Assembly (NCBI GenBank): GCA_965248915.1
Contig: OZ252216.1
Coordinates: 3,472,001-3,536,000 of the forward strand
DNA from: CBDFLA01 sp965248915
GTDB taxonomy: Bacteria; Pseudomonadota; Alphaproteobacteria; M2410
DNA: 64,000 nt
Reading direction: 5' to 3'
The notes beneath the pieces were generated by a model, which did no database searches, had not been told where the DNA came from, and saw only the letters and a list, made by a program, of their open reading frames with translations. The stretch's first letter is position 1. Every line of letters starts with the position of its first letter. The translations under genes and the position numbers were made by a program. This document shows positions 61,153 to 64,000 of this stretch, piece after piece.

Positions 61153-62577
61153 ATGGAAACTATTCATGCTGATATCTGCGTGATCGGCGCGGGTTCTGGT
61201 GGCCTTTCGGTTGCTGCTGGTGCATCACAAATGGGCGCCAAAGTCGTTCTCATCGAACGTGGAAAAATGGGTGGCGATTGTCTGAACTATGGTTGTGTGC
61301 CGTCAAAGGCTTTGATTGCTGCAGGCAAGCAAGCCCACGCCATGAGCGCCGGTGAGAAGTTTGGGATTGCGAAAGCCACCCCACAAGTCGACTTTGCAAA
61401 GGTCCACGAACATGTTCACGGGGTGATCGCAGGGATCGCGCCGCACGATTCGGTTGAGAGATTTGAAGGCCTCGGCGTTACGGTAGTTCAAGCAGAAGGT
61501 CGATTCGCAGATCGCCGCACCGTCGTGGCGGGTAACAAACGCATCACCGCGCGCCGGTTTGTGATTGCGACCGGGTCGCGCCCGTCAGCACCACCGATCA
61601 AAGGGCTAGACAGCGTCAACTACCTCACCAACGAGACCATCTTTGAAAACACCGAGCTCCCTGAACATCTCATCATCGTTGGAGGCGGTCCCATCGGTAT
61701 GGAAATGGCGCAAGCCTATCGTCGTCTTGGCGCAAGAGTCACCGTACTCGAAGCGTTCAAAGTGTTTGGCAAAGACGATCCTGAGCTTGTAGCTATTGTA
61801 GTCAAGCGCCTTGAAGAAGAAGGTGTTGATATTCGCGAAGGAGCCATGGTTGAAGAAGTCGCTGAGAGAGATGGTAAAGTTGAAGTCACGCTTAAGAACG
61901 AAACCGGTGAGGAAAGAATATCCGGAACCCATCTTCTTGTCGCGGCAGGTCGGCGTCCGAACATCGGGAACCTGAATTTGGAAGCAGCAAATGTCAAAAC
62001 CACCAAGCGCGGGATTGAGGTCGACGCAAGATTGAGGACGTCGAACAAGAAGATCTTCGCCATTGGAGATGCTGCTGGCGGATTGCAGTTTACCCATGTT
62101 GCCGGATATCATAGCGGCATAGTCATTAGGAATGCGTTGTTCCGTGTGCCCGCCAAAGCAGATCATTCTGCCGTGCCGTGGGCGACTTACACAGATCCAG
62201 AGCTAGCCCATGTGGGCCTCACAGAAGAACTGGCACGCAAAGAACACGGAGACAATGTGCGGGTTCTTAAATGGGAGGTCGCCGAAAACGATCGCGCTAG
62301 AGCAGAACGCAACACCGAAGGAATGATCAAGGTTGTGGTTGGAAAGAAGGGCCGAATTTTGGGCGCGACAATTGCTGCGTCCAAAGCAGGTGAACTTATT
62401 CAACCTTGGGTCTTGGCCATGTCGACCAAGTTGAAGATCGGCGCCATGGCGACATTCATTGCGCCGTATCCAACCCTTGGCGAGATATCAAAACGGGCGG
62501 CGGGCGATTACTACACACCAACACTCTATTCTCCACGCGTACGCTTTTTCGTGAAGCTCCTCGGTAAACTGGGATAA
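61153..62577 (+). CDS. Mercuric-reductase-like pyridine nucleotide-disulfide oxidoreductase
   Basis: The 474-residue protein has an FAD site (DICVIGAGSGGLSVAAGA), redox-active cysteines C43 and C48 in GGDCLNYGCVPSK, an NAD(P) site (IIVGGGPIGMEMAQAYRRLG), a second FAD motif (IFAIGDAAGG) and a dimerisation domain ending with YPTLGE in place of the usual HPTLSE. It lacks the heavy-metal domain and the C-terminal cysteine pair of true MerA, so mercury reduction is unlikely. It lies 14 bases after the TVP38 gene. Confidence 0.9.
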   Translation: METIHADICVIGAGSGGLSVAAGASQMGAKVVLIERGKMGGDCLNYGCVPSKALIAAGKQAHAMSAGEKFGIAKATPQVDFAKVHEHVHGVIAGIAPHDSVERFEGLGVTVVQAEGRFADRRTVVAGNKRITARRFVIATGSRPSAPPIKGLDSVNYLTNETIFENTELPEHLIIVGGGPIGMEMAQAYRRLGARVTVLEAFKVFGKDDPELVAIVVKRLEEEGVDIREGAMVEEVAERDGKVEVTLKNETGEERISGTHLLVAAGRRPNIGNLNLEAANVKTTKRGIEVDARLRTSNKKIFAIGDAAGGLQFTHVAGYHSGIVIRNALFRVPAKADHSAVPWATYTDPELAHVGLTEELARKEHGDNVRVLKWEVAENDRARAERNTEGMIKVVVGKKGRILGATIAASKAGELIQPWVLAMSTKLKIGAMATFIAPYPTLGEISKRAAGDYYTPTLYSPRVRFFVKLLGKLG

Positions 62578-62619
62578 AGTCGCCCCAACCTTGAGTCTCT
62601 CACTTTAGAACAGTCAACC

Positions 62620-64000
62620 ATGGTCGCAGTATCACAAGACAAGAAGGGCTGGGTCGCCTTGCGCGGCCTCAAGAGCTTTGCACAAAGTCTCTCGGGCCGC
62701 TTGCTTGTTTTGACGGTTGCCATTGTCATGCTGGCGGAGATTTTGATTTATGTGCCCTCCATTGCGAGATATCGCGAGACCTGGCTGATGGAGCGATTGG
62801 AAGCTGCACAGATCGCCGTCCTGGCGCTCGAGGGCAGTCCCGATCAGATGGTCGACCGGGAGCTGGCCGATGAATTGCTGCGCAATGCGGAAGTGTTCTC
62901 CGTCGGTCTGTCCGCTGAAGATATGCGCGAACTCTATCTAGGCAAAGATATGCCGCCAAAGGTAGACCTTTGGGTCGACATGGAAGGTTTGAGCCCTCTG
63001 CAATCAATCATGCAAGCTTTCGACAGTTTGCGTTCGGGCGAAAACAGGGTGTTGGGCGTGAGAGGGCAAGCCCGTTTTAGGCCTGACTCGACGGTTGAGA
63101 TTGTCATCGACGAAACACCTCTTTGCCAAGACATGTTCGCCTATTCGCGAAACATCTTAGGCCTCTCAATTGTGATTGCCTTGGTGACGGCCGGGTTTGT
63201 CTACGCTTGTCTGATGCTGCTTTTGGTGCGGCCAATGCTTCGCATCACAACGGCCATGGAAACCTTTCGCCAGGACCCTGAGAAATCCGATGCTGTCATC
63301 GCGGCTTCTGACCGCACTGACGAAATTGGCCGAGCGGAGCGAGAATTGGCCGAGATGCAGTCACAGGTGCAGTCCTCACTTCAACAGAAGGCACACCTTG
63401 CCGCGCTGGGTGTTGCTGTGAGCAAAATCAATCACGATCTCAAGAACATACTGACCAGCGCGCAACTGGTCTCCGACCGCATCGCTAATATCGACGATCC
63501 GACTGTGCAACGGTTGGCTCCTATGCTTTTCTCCTCAATCGACCGGGCGATCGATCTATGCGTGAACACATTGCGCTATGGCAAGGCAGAGGAGGCCCCC
63601 GTTCGCCATTCGGCGGTTGGTCTCAAGACCATTGTTGAAGATGTTGCCGCGTCGTTGGGATTGGACCGAGAAGGCCCGATCAAATTTCACAATGAAGTTT
63701 CTGAAAAATTCACCTTGCAAGCAGATTCTGATAAATTATTCCGCATGCTGCTGAATTTGACGAGAAATGCACAACAGGCTCTGCTTGCCCATGAAAACCC
63801 ATCGAGAGAATCTGAAATATCGGTCCGCACTGAGGCAATGAGAGGTGAGATTGCGATAGATATCATCGACAACGGCCCCGGCATTCCGGAGAAAGTAAGA
63901 GAAGAGCTGTTCAAACCTTTCGGTCTGAGCGCCACCCCGGGGGGAACCGGATTGGGGCTCGCCATTGCGCGAGATCTTGCCGAAGCCCACGGGGGAAAAG
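62620..64000 (+). CDS. Membrane histidine kinase, 3' end cut by window edge
   Basis: 460 codons are present from ATG. Two membrane helices (about residues 27-47 and 175-200) flank a periplasmic sensor region. A HAMP segment follows, then the phospho-acceptor H272 in SKINHDLKNILTSAQLV, N box NLTRNAQQALL, G1 DNGPGIPEK and G2 TPGGTGLGLAIARDLAEAHGGK, where the window ends. Only the last few residues seem missing. The partner regulator is not in view. Confidence 0.88.
   Translation, partial: MVAVSQDKKGWVALRGLKSFAQSLSGRLLVLTVAIVMLAEILIYVPSIARYRETWLMERLEAAQIAVLALEGSPDQMVDRELADELLRNAEVFSVGLSAEDMRELYLGKDMPPKVDLWVDMEGLSPLQSIMQAFDSLRSGENRVLGVRGQARFRPDSTVEIVIDETPLCQDMFAYSRNILGLSIVIALVTAGFVYACLMLLLVRPMLRITTAMETFRQDPEKSDAVIAASDRTDEIGRAERELAEMQSQVQSSLQQKAHLAALGVAVSKINHDLKNILTSAQLVSDRIANIDDPTVQRLAPMLFSSIDRAIDLCVNTLRYGKAEEAPVRHSAVGLKTIVEDVAASLGLDREGPIKFHNEVSEKFTLQADSDKLFRMLLNLTRNAQQALLAHENPSRESEISVRTEAMRGEIAIDIIDNGPGIPEKVREELFKPFGLSATPGGTGLGLAIARDLAEAHGGK

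Noticed and set aside
61153..62577. True mercuric reductase
   Set aside because: No heavy-metal domain, no C-terminal vicinal cysteines and no mer genes nearby; only the general flavoprotein fold is supported.
1..64000. tRNA genes, CRISPR arrays, insertion sequences, integrases or phage genes
   Set aside because: I looked for T-arm-like boxes, spaced direct repeats, transposase motifs and inverted ends and found none convincing; the segment looks like stable chromosome.

Overview
The window is a 64 kb chromosomal segment of an alphaproteobacterium, probably from the order Hyphomicrobiales/Rhizobiales or a Parvibaculum/Rhodobiaceae-like relative. The main evidence is gene order. It carries ffs(4.5S RNA)-dnaX-ybaB-recR, a membrane cytochrome c next to kdsB-pheA, def-fmt-truA facing dapE-dapD, and rpmH-rnpA-yidD-yidC-engB-argB, all typical of that class. 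It also carries a complete alphaproteobacterial Cpa/Tad pilus locus, and its DnaX lacks the zinc-binding cysteines, as expected for the class. The species cannot be named from sequence alone.

Layout. 1-5.6 kb: an EamA-type exporter (cut by the window edge), an APC permease, and a rightward group of a TauD-like dioxygenase, a histidine phosphatase and an unusual Rieske-TPP enzyme fusion. 5.7-6.6 kb: two small secreted TonB-C-domain proteins. 6.7-10.4 kb: class I ribonucleotide reductase (nrdA, then nrdB) with NrdR-box-like sites upstream. 10.5-12.1 kb: a GH13 alpha-glucosidase. 12.3-12.7 kb: a Flp-type pilin with a tail of 15 Asn-Lys repeats. 12.9-15.2 kb: a translationally coupled operon of two DUF1538 (UmpA/UmpB-like) membrane proteins, a PII-like protein and a CBS protein. 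15.2-16.3 kb: an orphan GvpL/GvpF-family protein.

16.5-30.8 kb is the Tad/Cpa pilus region: a secretin-N-domain protein, a 54-residue Flp pilin, CpaA, CpaB, CpaC, CpaD, CpaE, CpaF, TadB and TadC. It is followed by a ToxR/CadC-like regulator gene broken by two frameshifts, a secreted alpha/beta hydrolase and a TadD-like TPR lipoprotein. No TadE/F/G minor pilins are present.

30.9-41 kb is mixed housekeeping: TAXI binding protein, GST, M17 aminopeptidase, a di-domain cytochrome c with a long Ala/Glu-rich linker, KdsB, PheA, a 26-codon ORF preceded by a 16-nt perfect match to the 16S rRNA anti-SD tail, cupin, dehydrogenase, CHAP lipoprotein and GNAT. 41-59.2 kb is mostly core genes: NudC, 4.5S RNA, DnaX, YbaB, RecR, Gpx, RmuC, Def, Fmt, TruA, DapE, DapD, HAD phosphatase, DUF1036 protein, ArgB, EngB, YidC, YidD, RnpA and L34. 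59.4-64 kb holds a DUF547 protein, a TVP38 membrane protein paired with a mercuric-reductase-like flavoprotein, and a histidine kinase cut by the right edge.

The most interesting items are the Asn-Lys-tailed pilin near the Tad locus, the UmpAB-PII-CBS operon with its orphan GvpL/F neighbour, the Rieske-TPP fusion, the ultra-strong-SD micro-ORF, and several reading frames interrupted by single events (two frameshifts in the regulator gene, an in-frame TGA at 50357-50359, and a broken small ORF after nudC). All function calls rest on reading motifs by eye; no database search was run.
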